64,000 nt of DNA from Campylorhamphus procurvoides (Eukaryota > Chordata > Aves > Passeriformes > Dendrocolaptidae): NCBI GenBank assembly GCA_013396655.1, contig WBMV01004885.1:62001-126000 (forward strand), in the 5' to 3' direction. Both the position numbers and the translations under genes were made by a program. Of this stretch, positions 1 to 13,446 are shown piece after piece (the first letter of the stretch is position 1; every line of letters starts with the position of its first letter). Under the pieces are notes generated by a model. That model had not been told where the DNA came from. It saw only the letters and a program-made list of their open reading frames with translations, and did not search any database.

Positions 1-3000
1 CAGACACATCTTTTTGAGCAAAAATGTTAGCAAGTTACTGGGAGGCCAGGTGAGCTTTTTAGTCAGACTTTGGTATGAATTTGTACTTTTCCAGAGGTTT
101 TTTAGAGGACTGATTCCTTTGTTGTGACATACCGGGTAGTTAAAATTATAATTGTACCACTGGGAGGTCTTGTTCTTCCAAGTAGCGTTTCAAAGCTATT
201 AATGATAGCTTGTGGGCACAAGTGTTGAAAAATGGGATTATTAATAGCACATTTTAGCACCACCTGGAGTAGGATGGCACATGTAAACTCTGAAAATAGC
301 ACGGCTGGCCATTGCAAGGCGAGGTTCCATGTAGTGAAGGCAAGATTCCCTTTGGAATCAGCATTTCAGGGGAATGACAGACCCCTTCAGTGAAGAACTG
401 GGAGTCTTGGCATCAAAGAGGTAAAGGGACTGAGCTGTGAATGCACCTAAACAGGGTGACAAAGAGGTGTGTGGAGGGAGGCAATGCCAAGGGACAGGTG
501 TGCCCATGGCATGGCCCCCCTTCCAGCCCCGAGGGTACTGCTGGCAAGCACTTGGCCAGCTCTGCCAGTTTGCTGCTGCATCTGGGAACAGGAGTTCCTG
601 TTCCCTAAAACAGCTGCTGCTGAAGGCCTGTGGCTGCAGGAGCCTCTCAGGGCTTGGTTCACACGGGGAGACACTTCTGTTCTGGTCCTTCCACTGCCAC
701 CTCTGCCCTGTTCTCGGGAGGAGTCCCCAGGGACTGTGGTGTGGCAGTTCTGTGACCTTGCCTGACAGGGAGAATGGTTTGTGCTTTCAGGTCAGACATG
801 AGAAGTTTGAAGGCATGGCCAGTGGGCAGCCTTGAGCTCTAGAAATAATCCCCTCCACCCTGGCCCCCCCAGATAATTCAAACAGTGTACTTTTGTGCTA
901 GTTTTGTGATTGTTTGAGATGTGGGTGAGGGTTTTTTAATTACTCTGATTGAAGAGATAGTCAAGGGGAAGGAGAAGATTTGAGATGAGAGGGGTTCAGA
1001 ACTAAAGCTGTGTTGGTGATGCAGCTTTTAGTTTAATGTGTCAAAAGACCTCTGAGCAGTGTTCCCACCTGATGGAGTGCAGAGCCAGGGGCTGGCTCGT
1101 GCCTTCAGGTGCCCTCTGACATACCCTCTGCAGGGAACATGTGTCTTAGGGGTCTGGTGGCCTTCCAGGTCTAGACACACTCTCTTTACTTGCAAGATAG
1201 TCCCCATGTACAGGAGGCACTCCAGAAGGGGGGTGGAATTGTCTTGGCACAAAATGTGTGTGGTGTTTAATGACAGGAGTTATGACACACCTGAGATCAA
1301 ACTGAAATCATGACTCTGCCTTCCTTTGCAGTTTCTGCTGTCAGCTGATCAGTGGGGGTGCAGTCAATGGGGCTGGGGGAAGAACCAGATCCAAAGAGCA
1401 AACTCAAGAATGACAGATTGGTCAGAGAGCATGTAAAAATGCATAATTACAGCTCTTTGGGTGTATCAGACAGCTGGCTCTGTTACCCTGCATTACTGAA
1501 CCAGAGGTCTCATTCTGGGACTCAGGTTCATGACAGGCTTTTTGCCTTCCTGTGGTTCCTAAAAAAGAGCTCTGCACTCCAGGTTGGGGGTTCTCAATGG
1601 CTATTTTGGGATAATCAGTTTCCTATCTGCTTTGTTTGCTTTCATATTCAGAAATCTAGCAATCCATTAGAAGTCAGCTCTTCAGTGTCTGCATCTGCGT
1701 TTGCTGCCATCCATATTTTCCAGGGATAAGTCAGGTGTACCATATATCCTGCTCAGGGTTTATGATGGTGTAGTGAAAAGCTGCTCTACAACTCCTTGTC
1801 AGAGGGTGGTTGGCACCTTCAGCCTTTCACTTGGCCTTTCTGCATTGAAGTGTTGGGTTCTGCATCTGCCAGAGAACCTGGTGGCCTTTTCCAAGCAGTC
1901 TGTGGTTTTAAATTGCATTGGTAGACTTTGTAGTGGTTTATTTTCTACATCCAGAAATGGTCATACCTACTTGAGGCCAGAGGGGGAAGCACTGTCTGCT
2001 CATTCATTTTATTAGGTGCTGAAACATGTGGGGTCAGATCCTACCAGGCACTCCATCCCTGCTTTTTCGGAAAAGGTCTGCCATTAATGTAATTTTTTTT
2101 TTTTAATGACACAATCAAATGAGGAATAAATGCCCTAAAAATGATAGCACAGTGGTCATAAAGCCCTAACCTCTACCTTTGGGGATTCACTGAGTTTAAA
2201 TTGCTGTGACAGGCCTTGCTGCGAGGCATGTTCTGAAAGGGTCAGGAGGTGGCCTGGGTATACACGTGGCTGGATCCTCCTAAAGAAAAAGTGTTCATAG
2301 TGATTTTCAGAAGAATCTGTTGGCTTTCTCTCACTGGAGAACTGAAAAAATGCCCTTTGAAAAACAAAGGGGATTAAAACTGACAGGCATCCAAATTAAA
2401 GCCCGTGACTGGCAAGGTCTACTGACCTTAGTGACTAGAACATGAAAGTGCCCTTTGAAAAGCTGGATTTGGAAGCATGAGAGATAATGAGGAAAAAGGG
2501 TGGAGGTGCACACAGGCAATGTATAGGTACCAGAACTTGCTCCCTTGGGATGTGGTGGTATTCCCTCCCACTGCACTGCCAGTGTTTGTGTGGCTGGGAC
2601 ACTGAGGAGAGTTCTGTGGCACAGGGGGAGGTGGCTGTGGTGAAACAGCTCTGGGGGAACCTGTCTCTGCACCTGTGAATTGTTTCCTTTGGAGCTGAAC
2701 AAAACTGGAGTTTGATGGATGGCATCTGCCTGGTAGAGTATCATCAAATGTCCTCAGGTGTGCTGTCGTACAAACCACCACTTCTATTACACTAGAATCC
2801 TGTTTTTATAAACTGCTACCAAACACAAACTTACTTCTATGTTTACATGCATTTACAGAGCTAAAAATCTAAGATTTGTGCATGTGGACAGACACCCTTG
2901 GGTGTTTGGAACTCTCCTGCAGTCTTGGATGAGATGAATCATCAGAGTGTCCAGCTGATACCCAGCTCAGACCTGCTGCAGGAGGACAACTTCCCATCCT

Positions 3001-5424
3001 TCCACTATTTCTATCACTACAGGCTTTTCAGGCCTTTGGCTTCTTTTTCTTTATTTTTTTTTAATGAGTCCAGTATAAAATCTACTGGTGAAAAGTAAAA
3101 TAATTCAGTAACAACTCTGAGCTTTGTGAAGCGCTCTGAGGAGCTTTTCATCTTCAGATCACAATGGCAATAATTTTATACATAGGTAAAAATATTTGCC
3201 TAATTCTGTGGTATTTTGTTTGTTTGTTTAATATGTGTGCCTCCTGCAGCTGGTCTCAGTTGGGTCGAAATTGGGCATTTTCATTAACACATCTCATCAG
3301 GGATGCAAGAGAACTCCAAACACCCTAGGGAAGATTTGGACTTTGGGATTTCTTAGTGAAGGGAAGGGCAGTCTGTCTGTGTGCACAAGTGTAAATATGG
3401 GAAGATCTCACAGTTCTCAGATTTTCATCTCTCTAAATAGTGTGTGTAAACACTAATGTATGTAGTGTTTGTTTGGCTGCTGCACACATCAGCACTCAGT
3501 GCATCAGTCAGACCGTGCTTTCCACATTCTGCTGCTGCTGCTGTGATTAGTTTGGGGGTTTTTAAGTTTCTAAGTACTTGTAGTCCGAGTGCAGCCTGCT
3601 CTTGCACCTCCCAGGCTGTAGGCACAGCTCCCTGTCAGGTCCCCCTTCACTTCTGCTTCCTGTTCTCTTCCATGGTATTTGCAGCTGTAGTTCCAAACTG
3701 TGAGGCATCACTGACAGGTACCATTATCATCACAACTGCTCAAGCAGTACCAGCCTTTCCCCTGGGAATTCTGCAGGAGTTCTCAGTGGCATGGCCAGGG
3801 TGGTGGAGCTCCTCTGCTACAGAGATACAGAGCTGCATTCTGTTCCACGTGCTCCCCAGAGCTGCAGACCGGCAGTGGCACTTCAGGGACAGTTGTTTGG
3901 CAGTGCTCTTGTGCTCACCTTTGACCCTGCAGCCAAGTTTTCAGTGCCTGGATTTCCCTAGCAAAGGCTGTACAGCTGACAGAATAGAAGGTGTGAGTAG
4001 GAATAAGTGGGGTTTGTGCTTTCCGTGTTCAAATAGCTGTATTGCTGCTTCATTTATCAAAGCAGAGAGGAAGACAACACACACCATTAACAAAGGTCCC
4101 TTCTGTGTTTATAGATTATTAGTGGGGATGACACTGAAATACAGGTAGAGAGTCTTTGTGATGTGTTGTGAAATCACCAGAAGACTCAGATCTGCCTCTG
4201 AGACCACAAGTGATCATGGTTTTAGTGAAATTCACGGAATTTTGGACATCACTAGCAGAATGGAAACTGGCAGACACTAAAGGGCTTTGGCAGATCTGCT
4301 TCTGTGTTGTACTGAGAGCTGAGGAAATTTTTGAGTGCTGTGTTTAGGTCTTGGGTGGCACAATACAGGAATTAAAAGCAACAAAAAGAAATGGATGGCT
4401 GGGCACCTCTTAGAGCAAAGCCTTCTGAATAATAGCTTGGCTTTATTTTGTAGAGCTGGTGAAAGCACAGGAGATCTGGGGAGAGAAGGATGACCGAGAT
4501 AAAAACCCCACCAACATGAGATCAACAATAAAGCATCTAGATAGCAGAGCAGAGAGAGAATCAGAGGACTGACATAAAGTTGTATTGATTTGAAAAAATT
4601 GCTGTAAATAACAGTAATTTTCAATTCCCATTTAAGTGCCCCACTGGTGTAAAGAGTTTAACTACTCCCCTGCATTACTGCATGGGCCTTCACTTCAGTA
4701 TTTCCTAAGGCAGCTGCATTCTCAGTGTGTCAGGGTCTGGGAGGAGGAGGAGTGCAGTGTGTGCCTCCTGCCAATGCACCTCCAAGGAAAGGGCTGGGTT
4801 CTGAACTCAGTGTTCCTCCCAGGCAGTGCTGCAGGACTCCTGGGGTTGGCGATGGCAGGTTCACCCAGACCTGAGTGTCACTGCCCTGGAACAGAGGGGC
4901 TCTCTGCAGGACACGGGTGCTGCTGGTGTGCTGTAGGCACAGGGCTGTCACTGCCACGTGTCCCCTCGTGTCTGTCCCCTCATGCACACAGCCACAGCTG
5001 CAGTGGGAGAGCAGGGCCTTACTTACTGTGTGCTCCACCCAAACCCAAACCTCACCCATCTCTTGGCACACAGCCTTCTCCTTTCTAAAGGAAGTCTTAC
5101 TGAGTCTTTCCAGGAATTCTCCAGAGACCTCATTACTGTAAAAAAGGGCAGAAGTGTTCTTCTCCTTGGTGTTTCTGACCTTCTCTGCAGCAGGATGGTG
5201 ATGGTTCCTGCTGATGGGTGTGTGACCCATTGAGACTCACTGCTTCTCACTGTCCTGGTGTGGAGGGACTGACTCCCCACTTGTATCTCTGCATTTGATT
5301 TTCCTACCCAAGTGCCTGTATCCTTTCTAATTGGAACTACTTCTCTCAAGGTAGTTCTTAATTCCAAATTTGGCCTCTTAGCCTATTTTCTTCTTCTTCC
5401 ACATCAGTATCCACTTTAAGTTCA

Positions 5425-5680
5425 TGAAGCATTCTCCTTTTCCCTTCATTCAAGTCATCAGTAATGAACTGAGCAGCTCAGACACCAGCACAGATCCCAG
5501 AGAAACCAGGTACCTGCTGTTTTTCCCTCCCCTGTGACAGCAGCCCTTTGATAACCACTCTGTCTTGGAGTGTGCTCTTCCAAGTTCTGCATCTCCTTTG
5601 CAATTATTTTATCCATATTCCACACATGCTTTAGGCAGTTAATGGAAATGCAAACGGAAGAGACTTTTAGCACCTTCTCT
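5425..5680 (-). mobile_element. Decayed CR1/L3-like LINE fragment (reverse-transcriptase region)
   Basis: Read on the + strand, this stretch resembles the reverse complement of the palm region of CR1/L3-type LINEs found in birds and reptiles. The order of recognisable blocks fits that region: CATTCAAGTCATCAGTAATG, then an ACAGATCCCAGAG-like block, then CCCTTTGATAACCACTCT. The reading frame is broken by stops and indels, so it is an old, dead copy. It sits in a CTNNA3 intron, antisense to the gene. The family name is from memory; the boundaries are approximate. Confidence 0.5.
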
Positions 5681-8600
5681 GAAGATACATGGTATTTACA
5701 GCTTCTCATCTCTCCAGAAGCCATAAAAGCTTAGTTTCCATTTGTCTGACAATATTTATGCTTAGAAAATCACATGGGCTCTTATTTATCTCTTTGTTAT
5801 ATGCTGGCTGCTTCCAGCTTGTTTGGCTGTGAACTGATAGGATTTATTTGCCCTCAGCAGGCAGGATTTGGAGCTGACAGACAAGGAGGGGTGGTTGCTG
5901 TGCCAGCAGTGCTGCCAAGGGCTCTGGGAGGGCAGCAGGGGCTGGGGCAGCTCCTGCACAAGCAGAGGTACTGACCTGATAAACCCCACTCCTGCTCAGA
6001 TGAGCCTGTGTGATCCCCATTTACAAGTTAGGTTTGTATTTGCCCCATTCCAGCTGCAAAACAGCCTGTGCTTCTGGGTCTGCCCTCCCTTACTCGTCTT
6101 TGCAGGTCTCATACATTGCCAGTGCAGGAGGGCAAAAAGGAAGAGCGAGGAGAAACTTGTGTATTGATCTCATTGCCAGAATTACAGAACAGATAGCAAG
6201 ATACATACTGTGTGTTCACATTGACTGGAACTTTATTGTCCCACTCCTGGGTCCATATATTCAGGTATTTTTGTAAGTCTTAAATCCCTTTACTTGAAAA
6301 AGGTACTTCCACCTGCAAAATCCTGTTTATTGCAGAGAGTTTATGGCCATTTACTGCGTGCCTTTTAATGTATCTTCACACTGTCCTTTTCTCACGGGGC
6401 TACACTTGGATTTGCATTGCATTTCTTTAGTGAAGGAGCAGGCCTGCCTCAGCCATTGCACCTGCAAGTGCTGAGTGGGAGTTCAGCCTTGGCCAGTTAG
6501 TTCTGCTGGCATTAAGAATGCATTTCTCCTGATTGCCAAACCTGTAGACTCAGACAGGGAGAGAAGACAAGTGAAACTAGACCCTTCCTTGCACTGGTAT
6601 GTAGAGCTGCAGTGAAGTGGCAGAGGTCAGCTCTGGATCTAGCTGTACAACCTGCCATTACCCAAGTGGCTTTCCTGGGGGGCTCTGCTGCCTCCCCCTT
6701 GTCTGAGTGTCACTCACACAGACCTGCAGCCAGGGGTAATAGCAGGGGCTTTTATTATCCCTTATCCCTGCTCCCAGCACTGCACACAGTCAGGAGGTTA
6801 ATAAAAGGAAGAGCAGACTGCAGGAACAGCTCAGGGGGTAGAGATGAGGATGTGTGACTGCAGCCCAGCTTGCCCACCATGCCAGTATTGCAGGGGTTTG
6901 CAGAGCAGCACTGGGAGGGCACAGGAAGGGAGAAACACACGGTGTGTTTGGGAGAGAAGTGCAGGAGGCACGAGCAGTACTTTGGAATGTAGTGACAACT
7001 GAGTGAACTAAATACAATAGTGTATGTAAAATGCAATGACTGTGTTTGGGAGTATCTTTCTGGGAGTAAGGGAATGGATGTTTCTTACAAAACAAAACAG
7101 CAGTAAATTAAAGCACTTTTCCCTCAAGTAACCCTAATGGCAGTGCCCTGGATGAGAACTCTGAGCCTCCTCACAAGGTCAGGGAGCGTGCCCTGGCTCA
7201 GCTCTGGCTGGAACAGCAATGAGGATGGGGTGGCCCATATGTGGAGCTCAAGATTTAACATTGTGGGTTGGAGGCACCTTAAGGTGCTTTCACTCGCTGT
7301 CTCCGTGTGATGGTGGTTTATGGGTTGGTGTGGTCAGGCAGGAGTTTCTCTGCTGGACTGACTGGGCAGCAGAGCTCCCTCTTGCTGTTTGCGGGGCAGG
7401 GGAAGGACAGAGCATTAGCTGAGGTGCACACAGAGAGCAGGAAGGAGCCACTCAGCTTGGCTCAGAGACAGCAGGACACCTTTTTGGGATTTGAAATAAG
7501 AATACAGGTTTCTTTTACTGTAAGAATGAAGAGAGCATCAGTGCTTTTCAGAGCGAGATGCCAGTGGGAAGGAAAACACAAAGTAATGCCCAAACTCATG
7601 CCTGCTAACCATTGCAGCTGGGGCAGGCAGGGGTGGAGCTGCAATGTGGGGATGTGCTTTGTCAGAGCTTGGAGCAAGAGTGATTAGATTGAGTGCCTTT
7701 GCTCTCTCTTCCACAACCATCCAGAACCCTGGCTGTTGTAAGAATTAACATAGTCCAGCCTTTTTACCTTTCACAATGATTTCTTTCAAGAAACATGGAT
7801 GTGAAATTTGTTGGGTCTTTTTCTCCTACACCTTTGTGGAGATGCTCTAAACTGCTTCCTTTGTACACAACCCAACTGGTTTCCTTCTAGTTGGGCAGAG
7901 TGGACAGTCTCTCTCATTTATGGCCTATTCCCAGTTTTCTTGTTGGATAGAGCAGGTGATTTGAGCTGTAGGATCAATCCATCACTACCTTGGGGACATA
8001 ATTGCTTGTAAATATAGTACTTTATGTCTCCCCTTTGTTTTCAGAGCCTTGACTGTGTTAGCAGCCTATGTATTAGATCTTCCATGCAATGCATCCAGAT
8101 CAGGAATTTAGGGCCTACACAGGCTATGAACTAGTGAAACCATTGGGAAAGAATTTCAGGCACTGAGTGTGTGAAATGAAGTTTGGCTTTAAACACTGCA
8201 GAGACTGGAAACAGGGAAAAAACAGGTAAGGCTGACTTAAAAAATAATAATAAAAATTACATGGTTGCTACAGCAGAGAAATTAGGATTTATTTAGAGGG
8301 AAAGGTGGAAAACCCTGTAAAGGAGCAGTTTTGTGGTGCTGTCGACCAGCAGGTGATACTTGGTGGGAGGAGGATTTTAGCTGTGTCGTTTCCTACCAGG
8401 TGTAGCCAAGCTAGTGCATGCAGGTCTGTTCTAGTACCACAGTTGGGGATGCTTAGCTTGGGGTGGAGGAGCATCAGGACTGCATCTGTAGAAGGAAAAG
8501 GATGCTGCCTCAATGATGTGGAAACAGAACTAAGTGAAATACCTGGGAAAATGTTCCAGAGAGGAAGATGGATAGTTTGGGGAAACAGCCTTCCAGGGAA

Positions 8601-9214
8601 GGTGTTTTTGCACACTTCAAACTTGCCAGAAAAAAATGCAAGTGAATATAAAACTGGGAGGAAGCTGTGTAATGGCTGGGGAAAACAACCTGGATGATTT
8701 AATGGACTTTTTGTGTCTCCAGCATCTGGATCCAGGGAGTAAATCTGAGTAAGTGGCATTCTGAAGCTGCTGATGGGGTGGTAAATCAGCAGAACTGGAA
8801 ATTCAGAAGTGCACATCTGCACAGATAACATTAGAAGGCAACGTGCATTGAAACTGGCAATCATTCACCAAAACCCCTGCAGCTTCTTGGTTAGAGTTAA
8901 AATCATAAAGTCCTCTGAAGGAGACTGGCACTGCCCCATTGGTCACTCCTGAGAGGGGGGGGTGTGTGGCCTTGTCCCTGGCAGTGATGCCCCAGTGCCC
9001 CCAGCAGTCCTGAAGCCCCTGGAGGACACCATGTGTCCCCCACAGCTCTGGCTCTGCTTCCTCCTAGTCACTGAACTCTTCTGTCTCTCCTTATATTCAT
9101 CACACATCTAATCATCTTTTTTGTGCAGTTTCCCATCATGGCAAAACTCTCTTCATGGCACTCCCCTCCTGAACTGCAGCTGCAGCCTTGCCCAGATAGA
9201 GACAGCAGGAGGAG

Positions 9215-9302
9215 AGCTTTGTTAGGGGTATCTGTTTGTGTGCTTTGGTGTGGCAAGGACAGCTTTGTTAGGGGTATCTGTCTGTGTGCCTTGGTGTGGC
9301 AT
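9215..9302. repeat. 46-bp direct tandem duplication
   Basis: A 46-bp unit beginning AGCTTTGTTAGGGGTATCTG occurs at 9215 and again at 9261. The second copy runs to about 9302 with only a few T/C differences. It is a small local duplication within the CTNNA3 intron with no visible coding content. Confidence 0.85.
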
Positions 9303-11101
9303 CAGCTGTTTCCATAACAGCACCTGCCTCACAGACTGCTCTTCAGAGTGACCCACTGCATTAACCCCTCTGGCTTTGCACAGATCTGCTGTACAGTGCT
9401 CTCTTTCTCTCTCTCCAAGCAGTTAATTACTTACAGCCATGTTCCATGTTTGCAGTTGTTCCCATCCTGTCATGTCTCTTGTTTTTTCTGCCTGTCTCTC
9501 CCTTTCCCTGGGGATTCAGCAGCTTTGGTGTCCCAAGCATTCTTTTCAGAGTGCTTAGAAATGCCACCCCTCATCAATGGGCACCAGAGGCTCCTTAAGG
9601 CAGTGAAACCTGTGCTTTGTGTCACAGGCCCTGGATTGTCCATGGAGGTACAAAAGCCAGGCAGTTCCTGGATGTGTAGCTAAGGAGCCCTCCTTGCATG
9701 TGTGCCTTGAAGTGCTGGTGTTTCAGCAGTTTGGAATGCAAGGCTGAGGCATTGCTAGCACCAAACACTGACTGCAAGGCTGGGCTGGGGCTTATGAAGG
9801 CTCAGAAGCTTCCAGAACCTTCAGTGCTGAGGGTCCCCCAATGGCTCTTGTGGGGGCCGTGTTTGTGCTGGAGGGAAATGCTTGCTGTTCATTTGGTTCA
9901 GAGAACCTTTCTTGGGTAGAACTGCTTCAGTCTCCTGAGGTCTCTGAGGGACTTGCACAGGTACAGAAATGTGCTAGTTTAATTGAAGACCTTCAGAATA
10001 GTGGGCCAGTGTACCTTCAGATGTCAGAAGTTCAAAGCACTTCATCCTGGACACAGGGTTGCATTTGCAAATTCACTCCCCACATACCCTATTGCTCTAT
10101 TATAACTGATCATTTTGCTAAACAGAGTTTTCATAACAAGAAGATGCCTTTCTGTAGAAAAAGGAATGTGTAAAATACCTGACTCTAGGTTGTTCCAGAT
10201 GTGGGTTTCCAAAATTGAGATGAAGGGACTGTATGAGTCTGCTTTTCCCCAGGGATTAACAAATAGTTCTTTGCTAAGTAACATGATTAATCAAGGAAAG
10301 AAGAGAGTAAATGTTATCTGCCATGCTGTGTTACCACCACTGTCTGTTTACTGAATGAAGTGTTTGTATAGTCAGAGATAATGTTATTTTTAGGGTAAAT
10401 GAGCTTTTTACTGGAATGGTAAGCCTTCTTTGTACATGAAACCATACTGACTTGGAGGAGAAGGCTCTTCTCATTTGAACAAAGAACTATCTTAATTGTT
10501 CTCATGTTGTCTACTTCCTTTGTCCAGTGTAGAACTGGTAAATTGATCTGGGGCATTCAGGAAGGAAATGCTGAGCATAATGAACTAAAGGTATTCACTT
10601 CCTGACAAACTGTTCACAAGAACTGTTTTCCTAGACTGCATATTCTCAGGAAATTGGAAGGTATTTTCAGATGTGGCATATCTGTATTTTCTATATTATC
10701 TGTATTTTGAGTGGCATGTGTTAGTTGGTTTGCAGCTCTGTTTATGCTTGGGTGCACCACTTCAATTAAAAAATCCCCAGAACAGGTATACCTAATGACT
10801 CTGAGAAGACACCACTGTGCTCAACTTCCCTTGAACATATTTACCAGAAAATGAGTGGGAAGGAGAGGAACTCCATATAACCCTGGGAAAGGCAGACTGC
10901 TCAAGAAGTCCCATTTGGCATGGGTTGTGCTTCCAGTGTGAAAATGGGTGTGACACCTTTCTGGTAGCTGTGCTTGCAGGTGATGCCATGCAGACAGGGC
11001 AGATGGTTCTGGGGGGATTCAGTGAGTGTCACCCGTGTCCCCGAGGTGCTGGGTGTGTGCCCTGTGTGTGCCACGGTGCCCGAGCAGGCTCTCTGTTGCA
11101 G

Positions 11102-11207
11102 GGGCAGGGGCCCTCTGAAGCACAGCTGTGATGTGATCAACGCTGCCAGGCTCATCTCCGAGTCGGGCTCCAGGATGGACACCCTGGCACGCCTCATCGC
11201 CCAGCAG
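11102..11207 (+). CDS. CTNNA3: CTNNA3 (alpha-T-catenin) antepenultimate coding exon
   Basis: This exon encodes about 35 residues of the vinculin/alpha-catenin C-terminal actin-binding domain, including GPLKHSCDVINAA and SESGSRMDTLARLIAQQ. In alpha-catenins the equivalent segment follows a conserved M-T-D-F-T-R stretch and forms one helix of the F-actin-binding bundle. The acceptor is a pyrimidine-rich run ending CTCTGTTGCAG, and the donor is CAG/GTGGGT. The first base completes the arginine codon split by the upstream intron; the exon ends on a whole codon. The call of CTNNA3 over CTNNA1 or CTNNA2 rests on this exon plus the next two, which carry the alpha-T-type residues. The protein links cadherin-beta-catenin complexes to actin, in mammals mainly in heart and testis. 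Confidence 0.93.
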
Positions 11208-12946
11208 GTGGGTCACTGCACCATGGCACTGCCCCCTGGCACTGCCCAGCCACACACACACCCTGGCACCAGGGAAAGGCCTTCCCCAGGGCTCCTGCCC
11301 TGCTCACCCTGCTCTCCCACTGCTCACTGGCCTCCTGCACTCCATTGCTGAGCCCCTCTCAATGGGCATGGGCATCCTCTGCTTCACACACACCAGGGGC
11401 TCTCTCTGTGTAACACACTCACACATGGGGGTATATCTTCATCTACACATGCTTCTGTACATGTGTGTGACTGTTGGTGAGCTTCCTCAAGCTGGGAGTG
11501 CAGCACCTTGGCCATGCAGTAGGTGTGTGTGTCTGTATCAATGGCAGTGTGCAGGAAGCACACCTAAAGCATTCCTGTGCTCTGTGAGTGCCTTTCAGGC
11601 CCGGGGGAGCACGGTGTGGTCTCTGTTTCCTCCCCTCGCATCCTCCCTTCTCCCTTCCCTTTCTGTTCTCACACACAGGGCTTGCTCTTGCAGTATCTGT
11701 GAGGCAGCAGCAGGGTGGTAGTTGCTGTCATGACTCTTACTGAGTTCCAGATAAGAAGAGGAGGAATTTCTGTTGTCACTCTTTCAGGTGCATGAGACAC
11801 TGTATTGGCATGTCACCACCCTAGGTACCTGGCTCTTAGTTTTCCTGCCTGGGGGGATAAAACCACAGTGTAATTAAGGAAAGGAAAAAATGGAGGAGGA
11901 AGACTCTCATTCCAGGAATGCACCTCATGTTGATATAATTAGTTCTGATGCTTAAAGGAATTACAGTTGTATTTGACTGAAAGTACAGATTTTTATTAGT
12001 GAAAAAAATCCACACCAACAGTGTTTTCTAAGGAGTCTCTGAGATACCAGTGTTTAAACACTGACTCGGGCAGTTCTGAAAGCAGAGCTCAGGAAGGGAG
12101 AAACAAACACATTTAGTATTACGTGCTACCACGTTGGAATTGTCATACAGAGAAAGAGAAGGGTTTGTTCCAAACAGTGCCAAAGCACAGGACACATTGA
12201 TTGGAGTAATGGATGGAGCAGAACACACGGGAAGGGCTGATATTTGGCATATTAATTACTGCTAAATGGTTTACTCTGATCTTCCTTATTTAGTCTTACC
12301 TTTTCCTAAGTCTGAAGTGTGAACCTGTTTGCTTAACCAAACATACTGCACAGCCATGCAGCCAGAACTGTCACACCACCCTTCTGAACATGTTATGTGT
12401 CTTCAGCAAGGCCAGTAGATAAAGTATTTCATGAATTAAATAGAAGTGGTGTTTTTGCTGCCTTCTGGCAGGTTTGGGCTCTAATCCATCGACCACAGTT
12501 CCATAAGGGCAAAAGTTGAAATAAAGCCACGCATGTAAAAGCACAGATCCTTGACTGTTGGCAGTGCAGTTGGTGGGGAGGGATATTTGCTGTTTGGATA
12601 ATCAGAGTGCAGCACACAGGCTAGAACAGGCTTGGAAGGCTACAGGGCTGCACTGCTTATTTCTCACACTTAGTTTTACAGCTGTGGGACTCAGCACTGC
12701 CCCTCACATCCCGTTCTTCTGCCAGAGCAGGGAGAAGCAGCTGCAGAACAAACATACCTGGCCTTGCATGCCTGGCCTGGTACCCTCAGGGCAGGATTTC
12801 CCCTCCCAGTACTCCTGGATTTGGGCAGGTCACACAAATGAAGTGGAAAGAGCCGAGTTCTAGTTTAAAAACTGACACACTGACATGGTTCCTGGCACAC
12901 CCTTGGGAACAGCCCTGGCTGAAACCTCTGCTCCTTGTCCTTCCAG
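11208..12946 (+). other. CTNNA3: CTNNA3 intron between the antepenultimate and penultimate exons
   Basis: This 1.7 kb intron starts GTGGGT and ends CTTGTCCTTCCAG. It holds a short CA-rich stretch just after the donor (around 11251-11262) but no recognised transposon, RNA gene or additional exon. The open frames inside it show no family resemblance. Confidence 0.85.
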
Positions 12947-13081
12947 TGCCCAGACCAGTCGTGCAAACAGGATTTACTGGCATACCTGGAGCAGATCAAG
13001 CTGTACTCGCACCAGCTCAAGATCTGCAGCCAGGTGAAAGCCGAGATCCAGAGCCTGGGCGGAGAGCTCATCATGTCAGCG
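12947..13081 (+). CDS. CTNNA3: CTNNA3 penultimate coding exon
   Basis: This exon is exactly 45 codons and is phase 0 at both ends. It begins CPDQSCKQDLLAYLEQIKL and continues through YSHQLKICSQVKAEIQSL to GGELIMSA. The acceptor is TTGTCCTTCCAG and the donor is GCG/GTGAGT. The segment corresponds to the amphipathic helix on the actin-facing side of the alpha-catenin actin-binding domain. The I and V of ICSQV match positions that, from recall, contribute to F-actin contact in alpha-E-catenin. The residues EQIKLYSHQLKICSQ fit alpha-T-catenin better than alpha-E or alpha-N, which have QRIALYCHQLNICSK. No extra exon like the CTNNA2 neuronal insert is visible between this exon and the last. Confidence 0.95.
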
Positions 13082-13446
13082 GTGAGTACAGCAGGGGGGT
13101 GTGTGAGGGGCGCTGCTCACCGGCACGGCAGGGACGGGGTGTCTGAGCTGTGCTTCCTGGAGCTCTGGGACCACGGAACGTGCGGGGCTGCAAGGGACCC
13201 CAGGAGTGTGCCACTGCCTCCCTCCCTCATTCCATCTCTCCCTCCCTCCCTCCCTCTCTCTATCCATCCATCCCTCCCTCCCTGCATCCCTGCCTCCCTC
13301 CTTCTCTACATCCCTCCCACCCTCTCTCCTTCCATTCTTTCCTCCCTCCCTCCTTCCCTCTCTCCTTTCCTCCATCCCTCTCTCTCTCCATCCTGCCATT
13401 CATCCCTCTCTCCATCCCTCTATCTCTGTCCCTCCTTCCCTCCTCT

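Larger units (their letters stand above)
1..11101 (+). other. CTNNA3: 3' part of a large CTNNA3 intron
   Basis: No exon of the catenin family could be recognised here on either strand. The next exon downstream (11102) starts inside a codon, so an upstream coding exon must exist, and it lies outside the window. Large introns are known for CTNNA3 in other vertebrates, so an 11 kb intronic stretch is unsurprising. Open frames of 60-230 codons occur on both strands but lack family resemblance and look like chance. Recognisable content is a decayed CR1-like LINE piece near 5.4-5.7 kb and a 46-bp duplication near 9.2 kb. The rest is unique-looking sequence in which I see no other structure. Confidence 0.7.

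Noticed and set aside
437..835. 132-codon + strand frame and overlapping shadows
   Set aside because: Cysteine-rich but without any regular cysteine pattern or signal peptide; looks random.
3456..4148. 230-codon + strand frame in the CTNNA3 intron
   Set aside because: No domain, no recognisable homology, low-complexity hydrophobic and Ser-rich composition, and no splice-compatible conserved core; most likely chance.
8289..8864. 191-codon - strand frame
   Set aside because: No family features; it overlaps another frame on the opposite strand, as expected for chance frames.
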